Assembly (NCBI GenBank): GCA_003427395.1 | Contig: BFEA01000553.1 | Location: forward strand, 845,082-897,516 | Source: Chara braunii | Taxonomy: Eukaryota > Streptophyta > Charophyceae > Charales > Characeae | Direction of reading: 5' to 3' | Length of the DNA stretch: 52,435 bases | Shown here: piece by piece, positions 1 through 11,734 of the stretch | How the letters are laid out: each line of letters begins with the position of its first letter | How positions within the stretch are numbered: position 1 is the stretch's first letter | Notes under the pieces: generated by a model | What the model was told of the DNA's origin: nothing | Seen by the model: only the letters and a program-made list of their open reading frames with translations | Databases searched by the model: none | Program-made: the position numbers and the translations under genes

Positions 1-76
1 CGGCCCGAACGGCTGAACGCCTCCCGAAGGGGTCCCGTACGTTCGGGCGTTCGGCCCGTCCCGAATGCCGGTAACC

Positions 77-79
<3 letters not shown>
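1..79. other. GC-rich window edge
   Basis: A GC-rich stretch with repeated CCCGAA and TTCGGGC words in both orientations, so it could fold back on itself. It is cut by the window edge, and no coding signal is seen. It could be the end of a longer repeat. Confidence 0.4.

Positions 80-136
<57 letters not shown>
80..136. repeat. (AT)n microsatellite
   Basis: An uninterrupted run of alternating A and T of about 57 bases, seen directly. It abuts the tRNA-like SINE head. Confidence 0.97.
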
Positions 137-138
<2 letters not shown>

Positions 139-139
<1 letters not shown>

Positions 140-218
140 CGGGCCTAGTAGCTTAGTTGGTAAGGCACGCAAGTGGCATTTAGGAGGTCTTGGATTCAAT
201 CCCCATTTGTGACGGACC
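139..218 (+). mobile_element. tRNA-derived SINE-like head
   Basis: The start resembles a tRNA gene. A perfect pol III A box, TAGCTTAGTTGG, lies at about 148-159, and a near-consensus B box, GATTCAATCCC, at about 193-203, with tRNA-like spacing. The acceptor and anticodon stems do not pair well, so this is not a working tRNA gene. Such tRNA-like heads are typical of SINEs, or of tRNA pieces captured beside LTR elements. The DNA just downstream belongs to the LTR-side repeat shared with 17.6-18.86 kb. A full-length SINE body is not evident. Confidence 0.5.
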
Positions 219-1490
219 CGCTGGGATGGCAGTCCGTCAAGATCAGGACAAATGGATGAGGATGGGGGAGATGGAGTTGGAGATGGAAGGGAAAGCGCAG
301 CTTCAACGCAAACTAAACACGCACGTGCTTCAAATTGTGCAAGTGAAGAATGAGTGTGAAAACAGATTGCAGTTGGGGTATACCCCCAGTGGACTAACTG
401 GACTGGCCTGGACTGGCCTGGACTGGCCTGATACAATAGTGGTACCCGGCAGGACTGGACTGGACTGAATGAGCATACGGCTTGTGGGGTTAGGCCACGG
501 CCTGGTCCCATAGACCGAACAGGCAAAATAGCGAGATAGCCTTGGTTCTAGGTCAGCGTAGATAGAGGCACGTTGCACTATCCTCAAACCTGTAGTGGAT
601 CGCGAGAGCCATAAACAGGTTTCTGCAAAATCAGTGGAACTCTACAAACAATAAACCTGAGAAATCTAAGATGCGGAGCAAGCTCCATGCAAAGTTTATA
701 TGATGCAGCCTACGCTACATAATGTCATAGCAAAAACAAATGTCCAATATACACATCCTAGTTAGCAACAGGAAATTAAATGTAGCAGGGTACAACTCTA
801 AAGTCCTAGAGGCAATTGCCTCAGTGCCGAAAGGAGAAGATAGCAATATGCCACAAGATAATGTCGTGTTGTTGAACCATTAAGGTGTGGGATGGTCTTG
901 GAGGGGGTGAATGTAGCCTAAGAATAGAAACTCATAAGGGCAGTCACACACGAAGATGAGATGAGTCATCAGGCTTAGGGCGAGGGAATGGTGGCGAAAC
1001 AAAACCAATGACCCTAACAAATACACCATCAAGGCGGGTAATGTTTGACAAATGGGTGACACCATGCAGGGTAGACCATGAAAGGGGAGTCTGGGACAGG
1101 GTGGAGATATGCCTAAATGAAGGCATCCAATGACCAACACTAAGGTGACGAGGGTAGTGGGTGAGAGAAACATGCATACAGCTCACCAGCTAAAGAGGAA
1201 GCCAAATCTGGAAATAGAAAAACCAAGACAACGCTACGGTCCCAATGCCTATGCGTTACCAAGAGAGAATCCAACTCAGGGAGAACCAACTAAGTGAGAA
1301 CCATCATGAAACACATACAAGGGAATACAAAAGGTAGGGTGGTGGCGTGAAATAATCACGTCCAAAGTAGTTAAAGTCAATAAATAAGTTAAAGTCGGTA
1401 AAGTAGGTGAAGTCGAGAAGGTGACTGAAGTCGTCGAGGTGGTCAATAACGTCGATGAAGTAGGAGTCGAGTCGATGTCAAAGCAGAGTC
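205..1490 (-). mobile_element. LTR-side region of decayed Ty3/gypsy element
   Basis: Read on the - strand, this matches 17580-18860 on the + strand over most of its length. Shared landmarks are the block around GTGACGGACCC and GGGATGGCAG near 210-235, the CTGGACTGG-rich stretch at 398-465, a GCATCTTAGATTT-type block near 660-680, and the AATTGCCTC block near 812-821. It follows the chromodomain of the same element, where the 3' untranslated part and 3' LTR should be. I cannot fix exact LTR ends. CTGGACTGGC is repeated in tandem at about 398-428. No intact reading frame is present. Confidence 0.65.
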
Positions 1491-1734
1491 ACAAAACACT
1501 GACATCCTGAAGAAGCTGATGATGAAGTACAATGGTAGAAGACAGGTAAGCGATGAAAGTGTAAGTCGTCGTGCCGCCAAGGGCGTCGACGAGTGCGTTG
1601 TAGACGCGCAAAGACGTTTGTCTGCTGTTGAAGAACGACCTCAAAGAGAATGGATTCGTCCTCAACAATCTTCTCAACTGGAGGAGGAGAAAGTTGGTCT
1701 GTCGGCTGAGTAGGAGCAAATATCTTAGCACGAT

Positions 1735-2345
1735 CATATGCACGTACCAACATTCGGGCGTGCTCCAAGTGCTCGAGGGGCTCTCAAGTAGCCTTCTCAC
1801 CAAGATACCCCTTCCAACACACAAAGTACTCGATGCGCGAAGGGGTACCGTCCGTAACTCGACGAGATACGATGTCCGAAATGACGAACTCTTTGTGACT
1901 ATCCACCATGACATGTAGAGGGCGCTCATAAGGGCGTTCGACGAAGCGCTCGAACAATCTATGATAATGACGCAACAAGGAGATGTGGTATACATCGTGT
2001 ACGTGAGACTGTCGAAGGTAATAAGGTAGTTTCACACGGAAGCTGACCGGACTAGCGACAGTATTAAAATCGACGGCTTTAAGGATGTGGCATGGACTGA
2101 AGAAGCGATGCCTAAACTTGCAAGGCGTATCTGCTTCAAGTTGCAAGTGGTGTGTGTCGACGAGCACGTCGTCACCAACTTTGAATGAATGATCTATTCG
2201 TTATCGGTTTGCTTGCGCGCCTATGCGAGTCTGAAAGTCGACTAGAATCTCGTGTGTTCGCCTCATAATCATTGTCATGTGAGCGATACAGGCGTCAAGC
2301 GCAGGACAACGAGTGTCGATTACATCGGCTCCCGCTTTTTTTTAC
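1735..2345 (-). pseudogene. Ty3/gypsy integrase C-terminus plus chromodomain (decayed)
   Basis: The - strand reading gives the usual end of a chromovirus polyprotein. It runs from VGDDVLVDTHHLQLEA through RHRFFSPCHIL and KLPYYLRQSHVHDVYHISLL to VDSHKEFVISDIVSRRV and EYFVCWKGYLGEKAT, then EHARMLVRAYD in another frame. The integrase C-terminal domain and the chromodomain (aromatic residues in Y-F-V-C-W-K-G-Y) are therefore recognisable. Known function: the chromodomain guides insertion into heterochromatin. A stop lies upstream, near position 2192, and a frameshift separates the chromodomain from its tail, so this copy is dead. It is an inverted relative of the integrase remnant at 16.4-17.6 kb. 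Confidence 0.8.
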
Positions 2346-3104
2346 AAAAGGCGAGAGCCCTTCCTGCGATGTCACTTAGTAGTAAACAAAACACAACTGA
2401 GAAACTTGGAGACAGCACAAAACAATCCCGCTAACCACAGTGACGGCTGCGGTTGCGTCGTCCCTTCGCCGCTCTAGCCGAGTGCACCCTTCGTACGTCT
2501 CGTGGTCCCCTACGACAGGATAGGTTTCCACGGGGCACAATTTACCTTCCTTAAGGGGTTGTCACCACCCTTAGAGGCGTATCCTTATCGAGCTATTGAC
2601 CCACATGCGAAAGTTTTTATATGCAATCGCAGAGGTAGGTCAGTCGAGGGCGTTTGTTCGTCTCGCTGTAGCATATCGAGCTATTGACCCACATGCGAAA
2701 ACTTTTACATGCAATCGCAGACGTAGGTAAGCCGATGGTGTTTGATTGTCTCGCTGTAGCATAGGTACACATGGGTAAAAACGTCATCCTAACCACAACG
2801 TTGTTCGTTCATCAGGGCACTGATCTCCAAAGTACAAGGCATATGTTGGTCGTCTAGGACGGTCTCAGGCAAAAATGAAACCCATCATTTACCCTAGTCC
2901 CTTGCACATTAAAGAAAGAACATCACAACAAAACGTACCAACGATCAACAAAGCACACATATATCTAAAAGTCAGTCTTCAATGCTTTCGCACAACCAAA
3001 ACTTCGACAATCATTGTTGCCGAGATATAACCATTCAGAAAAAGAACCTCCACATTTAGTCGATTCAATAATGCAAGAAATCTCAGCGTGATGCTGAACC
3101 AACT
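1990..3104. repeat. 1.1-kb tandem duplication, copy 1
   Basis: This segment and the next (3105-4215) are similar from end to end. Both begin at TACATCGTGTA, carry the integrase C-terminal piece, two 88-bp subunits and an AAACATCACA region, and end at GAACCAACTACA or AAACCAACTACA. Differences are scattered substitutions and small indels, so the duplication is not brand new. The copy boundary cuts the integrase reading frame. Confidence 0.85.
2588..2763. repeat. Two tandem 88-bp units (in copy 1)
   Basis: The units at 2588-2675 and 2676-2763 both start with TCGAGCTATTGACCCACATG and end with a CTCGCTGTAGCATA-type sequence. The same pair recurs in the second 1.1-kb copy at about 3699-3874, so it existed before the large duplication. 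Confidence 0.85.
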
Positions 3105-3290
3105 ACATCGTGTATGCGAGACTGTCGAAGGTAATAAGGTAGTTTCATACAGAAGTTGACCGGACTAGCGGTTGTATCAAAACCGACGACCTGAAGGATG
3201 TGGCATGGACTGAAGAAGCGATGTCTGAACTTGCAAAGCGTATCTGCTTCAAGCTGCAAGTGGTGTGTGTCGACGAGCACATCGCCACCA
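3105..3290 (-). pseudogene. Second integrase C-terminal fragment
   Basis: The - strand reading again gives MLVDTHHLQLEADTL, CKFRHRFFSPCHILQVVG and KLPYYLRQSRIHDV, then stops matching exactly at the 1.1-kb duplication boundary. It is a by-product of the tandem duplication and has no chromodomain of its own. Confidence 0.75.
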
Positions 3291-4215
3291 ACTTTGAATG
3301 GATGATCTATTCGTTATCGGTTTGTTTGTGCGCCCATGTGAGTCTGAAAGTCGACTAGACTCTCGTGTGCCCGCCTCATAATCATTGCCATGTGGGCAAT
3401 ACAGGCGTCAAGCGCAGGACAACGAGTGTCGAGTGCATCGGCTCCCGCTTTTTTTCACAAAAGACGAGAGTCCTTCCTGCGATGCCACACAGTAGTAAAC
3501 AAAACACAACTGAGAAACTTGGGGGCAACACAAAACAATCCCGCGAACCACCGAGACGACCGCGGTTGCGTCGTTCCTTCGCCGCTCTAGCTGGGTGCGC
3601 CAGTCGTACGTCTCGTGGTCCTACGACAGGATAGGGTTCTACGGGGCACAATTTACCTTCCCTAAGGGGTTGTCACCACCCTTAGAAGCGTATCCCTATC
3701 GAGCTATTGACCCACATGCGAAAGTTTTTACATGCAATCGCAGAGGTAGGTCAGCCGAGGGCGTTTGCTCGTCTCGATGTAGCATAGCGAGTTATTGACC
3801 CACATGCGAAAGATTTTACATGCAATCGCAGAGGCAGGTCAACCGAGCGTGTTTGCTCATCTCTCTGTAGCATAGGTACACATGGGTAAAAACGTCATCC
3901 TAATCATAACGTTGTTCGCTCATCAGGGTACTGATCTCCTAAGTACCAGGCATATGCTGGTCGACTAAGATGGTCTCTGACAAAAATGAAACCCATCATT
4001 TACCTTAGTCCCTTGCACATTTAAAAAAAAACATCACAGTAAAACGTACCAACAATCAACAAAACACACATTTATCTAAAAATCAGTCTTCAATGCTTTC
4101 GCACAACCAAAACTTCGACAACCATTGTTGTCGAGATATAACCATTTAGAAAAAAAAAATCCACATTTAGTTGATTCAGTAATGCAAGAAATATCAGCGC
4201 GATGCTAAACCAACT
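3105..4215. repeat. 1.1-kb tandem duplication, copy 2
   Basis: Second copy of the 1990-3104 unit in the same orientation. It contains the second pair of 88-bp subunits (3699-3874) and a second truncated integrase end. The gap between integrase landmarks is roughly 600 bp longer than in the inverted relative at 16.48-16.81 kb, so the duplicated unit includes DNA foreign to the integrase. Confidence 0.85.
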
Positions 4216-4369
4216 ACAGTTTGATTTGATTGGATGAATTGACCTGCCAAAAACAATCCTTCCTCTCCCTTGATACAGTCAAAATTCTAGGTTGCACTTC
4301 TCTTAAGTAAATGACACAGCAAAAAAACACAACGTTAGTAGAACCTCATGTCTAATGTACGGGAAAAAC

Positions 4370-4455
4370 TCCTTACGCGTTGTCAGTGTGAATACCCTTA
4401 CAATGGTATCCGCCCGTTTTTTTGCAAGTGGCAGAGAATAAGTTTAGCTTAAAAT
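4370..4455 (-). pseudogene. Integrase core remnant
   Basis: Read on the - strand, this short block matches 16420-16480: a CATTTGCAAAAAA stretch, then GGTATTCACAC and GACAA, encoding a GYPCKGIHTDN-like peptide. It is the remaining trace of the catalytic core upstream of the C-terminal pieces. The DRDPRF motif region is not seen here. Confidence 0.55.
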
Positions 4456-4459
4456 CGAA

Positions 4460-7400
4460 GTACACATCGAGAGTCGCGACTATGTCTGTTGTTTGCGCTG
4501 ACTGAATGGTGGACGAGAAAAGAGAGTGTGGGGGTGCGCAGACTTAAGGCGCGCGTGATCTCTTTTTTTGTTGATGATTGTGAAGCCGACATGGTAGCCG
4601 ACCAATTTTTTTATCTCTGATTAAACTAGGATAAAAATAAAAAAAAATTGTCTATTGTTCGGTGTGCTTGACCGTGACATGTGCGTACATGCGGCGGGCG
4701 GAATCGATGGTAATGCAGCTTTGAGTAATGATCTAAGTATGCGAGGGGACGAAAGCACGACAGGCGTGGGGTCGGACGGCGGGGGGCTAGTCAATAAGTC
4801 GAGATAAGGTTTTCGAACGTCTCACTGGACTCGCATGCCGCATGACGCTCACTTATATAGGTGTCCACTAACGATAGGCTCAACCTTGGGCCTAACATTA
4901 TTGGTTATGGTAACGACCCTAACCGATGTTCATTCGGGGGATCCATGGGTCGAGGCCAGCGGGCGGCGGCGCGGAAGTATCGTAGCGACGAGGGGGAGCT
5001 TAGGGATTGAGGGCCCGGCGGGGCTATCCCCCTTGGTTTTGCCGTCGGCAAAGTCAGAGTGGTATTGACGGTTACTTTTCCTCGTATGTCGTTCTTTAAC
5101 GTTTAAAGTTTTTTTCTAAATATTTTATTATTTATCATCCTTTTAGTATTTTTATGCTCCGGTCGTTTCTTGAATCGGACGCGACATTAGATTAAGGGTT
5201 GCCACGACAGTCAAGGACCTTAAGTACACACCTCTTTTGGGCGGACCCGTTTGAATTCTTGTGTATTCAGGATGCCGACGAAATTTCTCTATTCGTTTTA
5301 TCTTGAAATACGAACTGAGGAGTTCAGTGTGCATGTGAGTCGCGGAGGCAATGTGTGCACGACCGACAGTCACTTAGTCGTGAGCCGGAAGAATCACAAG
5401 TGGCGGAAGCCTCCGCAGGGCACCGGACGCCAAATGCAGGTTGCTGTGGGAGGGTTAAGTGTGAGCATGCCCGTTGAGATATGGAAGAGGTGGGCAGTGC
5501 CTGGACAGAGCGGCCTGGGGCGCTATGGGGAGCCGCTGTAGCGGGTGCTCACGCGGGACCCCCCCCCCCCTCCACTTCGATTTTTTTTCAAAGTTGTCAT
5601 TTGAATATTTGCTATTACCACCAAGGTCTGCATCTAGGGCCCGTTTTGCTTTGGGATGTGCTACGGGCCTGCAACAGGCCTGCGCCCCCCCCGACTTCGT
5701 GACTGCTGACTGCGTGAGCGCTATCCGCTGGGAGTCAGAAAGGGGAGGCTCTACCAAAGTAGAGCGACTAGGGGAAATCGGGTGGGGGCTCATAGTGATA
5801 TGGACATGCAAATTGTTCGACGGGCTTAGGCATAGAGACGCGAAGCTAATCGAACCAGCTATTGACTAATTTCTTCCAAAGTGCTTCACAAATGATTCAA
5901 GGTCGTTGGGCAATCTATCGTGCAGCGGCAAGACTGGGCTGGGTGAGTACCGCCGCCGCCGACCGACGGATCGGGAAGAATGTTCCGGGACGTAATCTTA
6001 CGTTAGGGGCGCTTCAAGATGACGAGAACGATGGTGAAAAGTTGGAGGAGCATAACAGGAAACGCGTAACTCTCTCAATCCTCGGCTGTTTTTGGTGAGG
6101 TAAGAGCTGATTCCGGGGTTTCAAGGGCGGGCGCAACCGATTCTAGAGTCAGAACGACATGGTAGTTAGTAGAAAGAGCGTCAGTTAAAGAACTGGCTGC
6201 GTGGAGATGGTGGGATGAGCAGACGTAGTGGAAGCAAAAGTCACATTACCCACCTGTTCCGTGATGAAAACGGGTGGTTTAAGAGAGCAAGTTGGGAGTT
6301 TTGAGTGGGACGAATCTGATGACGAGGTTAGACTAGTGTGAGATTTAGTGTAGAAAGAGTTAGTTGAGAAAAGTGTGCGCGGGAGTGTAGGAGAGAGAGG
6401 GATATGGCCTCGCAAAGGAGCCAACGTCTCACTCTGTTTTTGAGGGAATCGAGCGAAGGGGGATGTAAACCAGGGTTTTTTGGGCTAGGGGGATTGAGTA
6501 GAGGTGTTAGATTGAGAGGGTAAAGGTTAGTTTTTCCGCCTGGTTGATGCGAAGGTGCGGGAAGGAGGTGGAAGGTCAACGGGGAGTGATCAAGGTACCT
6601 GGCTACACTCTGGCGGAGGATTCATTCAGGTCTGCACGTTCCAACGATCGGGGTAGAGGAGGAGCGGGCCGCAAAACTGGAGACTTACCTGCTGATCATG
6701 CCCCGCTCGTCACGTGGGAGCGCTAGAGTGAGGAAGAAGCCGCAGGGTGTGGACATACCTGTCTTCCAATGTGCATATTATCCTACCGATTGAAGTAACG
6801 AAAAGCGAGACGTCAGATTGAAGTCAGCTCCTGTAAGAGAAAGAGGGAGGAAAAAAGAACGTACTTGGTCATGATGATTGTTTACAAGGTCAGCATCATT
6901 ATGTACGTCGATTTCAGTTGCTGACGAGAACGGTCGCTTGTCGAGATGCATGGTGGCGGTGGCTATGTCGATCGTGGTCTGAGCACCGAGCTCCAGATAG
7001 GAGAGAAGGCGTTGTACATTTGTGTTGGCAGTGGCGGCAGTGCGTTCTTGTTGACCTCCGCCTTCAGTGCTTCGGTTCTTCGTTGGTGTAGCGGCTCTGT
7101 AGTTCTGCTCTAAACAAAGTCGGAGTTTTGGATTCTCGGTGCAACCTCCCGCTAAATGGCGGTCACAACTACACCAAGAAAGGGAGGGGATGCTGTTGTT
7201 GGGGCTATCAGGAAACAAGGACGGTGGTAGCCGCGGAAGAAAGAATCTTACCTAGCCAAGTCGCGGTTGTGGCCACGACGTCGTGAAGTACGTTGTGAAT
7301 CGCAACGCATCAGTGACTGTGTGCAGCAAGAGAATGACCATGGGAGACGTTGCTCCCTTCTGAACCGAGAGTTACTGTGCACCCTGTTGTACGCTCACAG

Positions 7401-8110
7401 TGCATTGGTTAGTAAGCACTCGTGAGGGTGTTAGAGTACTGCTTATTCAGTGTTGGTATTTGCCACTATTTGAGAGCTCATCATTTCTTGCTAAGCGGAC
7501 TTTGACGATTCGGACACAATTGTTGTCTTTTAGGGGTTGCCGCTGATCGTTGAGCTCTGCTGTTGTGCTCTTTTAAGCAACACTGTTTTGTGGTGCCCTA
7601 TACACTGCGCATCGCTGTATTTCACCTGCCACTCAAATAAAACTCAGGGTCGTGCTCCAGTCGAATGACAACCTTTTTAGGATGCGTAACAGCGGTTGGG
7701 TCAAGGGGGGGAACAATGTTATGGTTTCAAGAGAAGGTCGATAGGGGTTCCTTGCTCAAATTTTGAGAGTCACCAGAGATTCAACAACCAACATTTTGAC
7801 TTCAGATTGACAAACCTTGTAATGTGTTTGACCACCATTGCGGGACCCTCAGGCGCGTCAAGGAACCAAGACCCTCTCACGCAAGTATGAGTGCACCTCA
7901 CTTGTATCTGAGTGACTCAAACTTTCCCATTCTGCTTTTTTTACTCTAAGTCTAGTATGTCGGTTCTTAGAGGAAAACGACATGCGGGATTGCAACCTGT
8001 AATCCGTGTCAAAGCCTCTGTGGGAGGTTGCCCCACCGATTGCGGGAGCTCTGTTGGAATCTAAGCGAGTTTTTTGAGGCAGGGAACTAGGTGGTAATCC
8101 TTCACTCCTT
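4460..8110. other. Region without a recognisable gene
   Basis: Only short open frames occur and none matches a family I know. 4870-5060 is GC-rich with organelle-like wording, but I could not tie it to a known organelle gene. 5440-5490 shares a short block (a GGGTTAAGTGTGAGCATGCCC-like stretch) with 15207-15230, so part of it is a dispersed repeat. Poly-C and poly-T runs occur at about 5560-5590. A 146-codon - strand frame at 6778-7218 has no recognisable motif. The whole area is most likely decayed repeat DNA. Confidence 0.5.
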
Positions 8111-8111
8111 C

Positions 8112-8499
8112 TATAAACCCAGCTAAAACCCTTACATGTACATCCTTCTATGTTTGACTGAGTATACTGCATACATTCCATATTTGACTTTATGTTTGAC
8201 TTTCTGGACTTAAATCAGAGTAAGTAAAGGAAGGCATGCGCAATCTCAGTTTCACTTTTGTTGTTTATCTGTAGTCAGATTGTAGAAGGGTTTTGTATCG
8301 GGGTTGTATAAACCCAGCTAAAACCCTTACATCTACATCCTTCTATGGTTTGACTGAGTATACTGCATACATCCCATATTTGACTTTATGTTTGACTTTC
8401 TGGACTTAAATCAGCGTAAGTAAAGGAAGCCATGCGCAATCTCAGTTTCACTTTTGTTGTTTATCTGAAGTCAGATTGTAGAAAGGTTTTGTATCGGGG
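8112..8499. repeat. 195-bp tandem duplication
   Basis: The units at 8112-8306 and 8307-8499 both run from TATAAACCCAGCTAAAACCC to TTTTGTATCGGGG and differ at only a handful of positions. No coding frame. It is much younger than the arrays that follow. Confidence 0.93.
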
Positions 8500-8539
8500 G
8501 AAAGCGAAAGGAAGGTGGTTTTGCTTGCGATTGATTAAG

Positions 8540-9290
8540 TCAGCCAAAGGTCGGGCATTATTTCTAAGTTGAACAACCAAGTGTTATGTTTATTTTTGAC
8601 TGCCTAGAGGACTAAACAATTGTTCCTAAGTTGGATGGTCTAGTTGCTGTAACTTACGAGGGTTGTCTATGATTGTTTTTTTAGGGACCACAGAATTGTT
8701 CCTAAGTTGGATGATTTGGTCGCCTTGGTTTATTTTGGGGTTTCTGATGTCTCTTGTTCTTATGAAAAAGAGAGTTTGAGCAATGTTCCATAAGATTGGA
8801 TGACTCAAGTTTTTTCTTGTTTATTATGAGGGGGAATCATGCGGAGGTCCGGACAGTTGTTCCTGAGTTTGATGGTTTGGTGTGAAGCCACGCACATGTT
8901 TGAACCAAGGGGTAAAATTTGTTTATACCTTATTACTATTTTATTACGAACAGACTAGTCATATATAGTTTATAAGTTGAATGGTTTGACTCTAGCTTAT
9001 CACAAAATAAAAAGAGTATCAATTAAAAATAAATTTATGGTAAGAAAAAGCAGTGTGAACCTTGTTTCTAAATTGAGCGGTTCAGTCATATGCTACCTTA
9101 AATGATTAAGTGCAGAAAGATATATATAACTTGACCACTTAAATTTTTTAGGGAAACTATGCATTGTTTCTAAGTTGGACGTCCTAGTCACATGCCAAAA
9201 AAAAAAAAAGTTGTAGTAGTCTGTATTTGTGTATATTCAATGACTGAGATAAAAATTATTTTGAAGTTGAATGATCTAACTTTACGCCTT
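8540..9290. repeat. Diverged tandem array, motif TTGTTCCTAAGTTGGATG
   Basis: A motif close to TTGTTCCTAAGTTGGATGRT followed by TYTRGTC recurs at about 8560, 8621, 8697, 8783, 8859, 8963, 9070, 9165 and 9260. Spacing is irregular at 60-107 bp, and the spacers are AT-rich and poorly conserved. It looks like an old minisatellite worn down by substitutions and indels. No open reading frame of note. Confidence 0.7.
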
Positions 9291-9584
9291 ATGTAAGATG
9301 GGTATATGGGATAAATCATTGAAAAACTATGAACTATTGTTGACAAGGTTTAACCTTCGAGCTGGTGTGGTTTGGACCTGTATGTGGCTAAGTGAGAGCT
9401 TTACTTAGTCTGAGTTTCAGTTTGATAGGTAGTTGCTTTAGATGCTCGCCACGTGCTAGACCTGTAGAAGTTCATTCAATTTATGTATTTTCATAGCTAT
9501 TTTTTTTTTACTTAGGTCAATTATCGTATTTTCTGTGATCATTTGTTATACTTGGCTTCGCAAAAAATTTGGAAAGTTATTTTC

Positions 9585-10245
9585 TTTACGGGAAGCGCTT
9601 CCGAAAGTTCTACAAAACCAAAGAGTTAGTAAAATCCGACTTTTCAAGTTCAACTTTTTGTTTTTCTTTACGGGAAACGCTTCCTAAAGTTCTACAAAAC
9701 CTAGGAGTTAGTCAAATCTGACTTTTCAAGTTTAACTTTTTGTATAAGTTTATATCCGGCTTAGTAAAAATGTGAAAAATCTTATTTTCTAAGGGAAGTG
9801 CTGCCAAAATGTTTGTCAATTCAAAGAGTCAGAAAAAAATTGACTTTGGAAAGTCAGAGTCATTTCAAATTATAAATTTAGCTTTGTATAAATTTTTGAA
9901 AGCTACTTTCTCTACTGGGAACACTACCAAAATTTCTACAAATTTCAGGAGTTAGTTGAATTTTATCTTGGCAGAAGTTCAAGTCTAATCTGAGAATTCT
10001 ACTTCTCTAAAGGAGATGCTGCTCAAGTTTTTACTAATTCAGGGAGTTAAACAAAATTTGATTTTCTAGAATTGAGGATTATTTCAGTTTTCATATTCGA
10101 GCTAATATAAATTCTGAAAAGACACATTTCCTATGGGAAGCGCTACTAAAATTTTCTTAGTTTAAAGGAGTTAGATTATATTTTAATAGGTGACGATTCT
10201 GACAATCCACCTTGCATAGGGGAGATTTTGTCAAAATCTACCTTT
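9585..10245. repeat. Diverged tandem array, motif GGGAAGCGCTTCC
   Basis: Units contain GGGAAGCGCTNCC, then TTCTACAAA and AGGAGTTAGT and a TTGACTTTT-like end. Starts are near 9590, 9669, 9795, 9918, 10014, 10136 and 10219. The first two units are close relatives with a 79-bp period; later ones are spaced at 96-126 bp and are strongly diverged. The array follows the previous one after only about 300 bp. AT-rich and non-coding. Confidence 0.7.
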
Positions 10246-11734
10246 CTTTGGACACTAGTTTAGAGGTAGACTTAGACTTGGTTTTCAGAAGAGCCTTGAG
10301 TGAGACTGTGCTATGGAGAGTCGTTCTCCATGCACTGATAATCTATTATTGAGAATCGACTTGTTTTGTGTTACAGACCTTCTTTAAACATTTGATTCAT
10401 GATTTGGATTAGTTTCAGCTTGATGTCACGAAGATGATCTTTTGTTATCACTGATAACAATATTATCACAAATAACAGGTTGGTTGTCGATTCGTTGGTT
10501 TCTGACCCAACTCCAATTCACTCTCGCCAACTCAACCTAAAGGTTTTAGCCTTGTGGTTTGAATTGTTTCGTTGGGTTTTCACCCAGATTTTATTGAACG
10601 ACCATTTAACAAAGATACTAAGTATATTATTATGGAAGGTTGGACAAAGGTTGTGGTTTGTGTGGCTTAAGCGTGGGGTGTGAGCGCAGAGAGTGGTTGA
10701 AATTAACGCCGTGTAGTATATGAACTTTTGGTTCAATCTTTGATGTGATTGCATGTATGTTTGTGGTTTGGACTTTGGATGTGACTGTCTGCGATCGCAT
10801 GCATATATGGTTGAAGGGAGTCTCAATGTGATTGTGAGAATTGATCGTCTAATATTAATAACTGTTATACATATATGAGAATATATCTCGAGTGTCCACA
10901 CGACCTATTATGACCGTGCGTAAGAGTTAAACTGATCTATGTTTTGAGAGAAAAGAGGGATTCTCCTTTTACCTCTTTGCTTCTTAGAATTATTATAGTT
11001 CAACGTTGGAGTCAGTGGTAGCCGTTAAAGTCAAACCCCTTGATTTATCTTCAAACCCTGAATGATGGAATTTGCCTCCAAGGTCACGAGAGATGACTCC
11101 CACAACAGACTGGAACCTGTGTACCACCTACTCTCCTCAGGGTGCAGAAGAGGGTGTGGTTTTCAACCGCCTTGACGGTTGTCTAACGTCGAGAGATTAA
11201 CCCCTCAAGGCGCATGTCAGCCAACACTTAAATGTCTAACGCGACCTTCGAAACCATCGAGAACCGTGTGATTATGGGTACTATATAGTACTCCATCTTT
11301 GCGACTGCTTGCGTATGCTTGCATTGCTAGTCGATATGCATAAGTCGTGCGCCGACACGGTTTTATCTTAAGTCTCACGCTCGACGGTTAACCGTTTTGT
11401 ATGTCAAAATGTCATGGGTCTGATACTGAAGGGACTAGGAGTGCTTTTGTTTTGTGTGAGTGAACAGACTTTCTGTTTTAGTGTGGTATAACGCGTGGTA
11501 AGAAGGATGTGTCCTAGTCGACCGACGACGAGTCGCACTTGAGACTTCAACCCTCCCAACTCGTCAGTTCGTGTGCGGGTCAAATAGAGGCGTGGGACCT
11601 CACGTACCCCCTATGCTACAGCGTACGAGAAACGCCCTCGGCAGGGTCACCTCTATAATTACAACTGATTAGCTTTCACACGTGGTTCAGTAGCTCGGCG
11701 GGGATACGCCCACAGAAGGGAGGTGACAACTCCA
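10246..11734. other. Intervening DNA, no gene recognised
   Basis: AT-rich up to about 11000, then more balanced. A short palindromic stretch (GATAACAATATTATC) lies near 10452. The remainder may hold the 5' LTR or leader of the gag-bearing element that starts near 12.4 kb, but I found no second copy to prove an LTR. Confidence 0.4.

Noticed and set aside
139-218. Functional tRNA gene
   Set aside because: The boxes are good, but acceptor and anticodon stems do not pair.
4870-5060. Inserted organelle DNA
   Set aside because: GC-rich wording looked organellar, but no organelle gene could be recognised by reading.
8540-10245. CRISPR-like array
   Set aside because: Cores are imperfect and spacing varies from 60 to 126 bp; the genome is eukaryotic and no cas gene is near.
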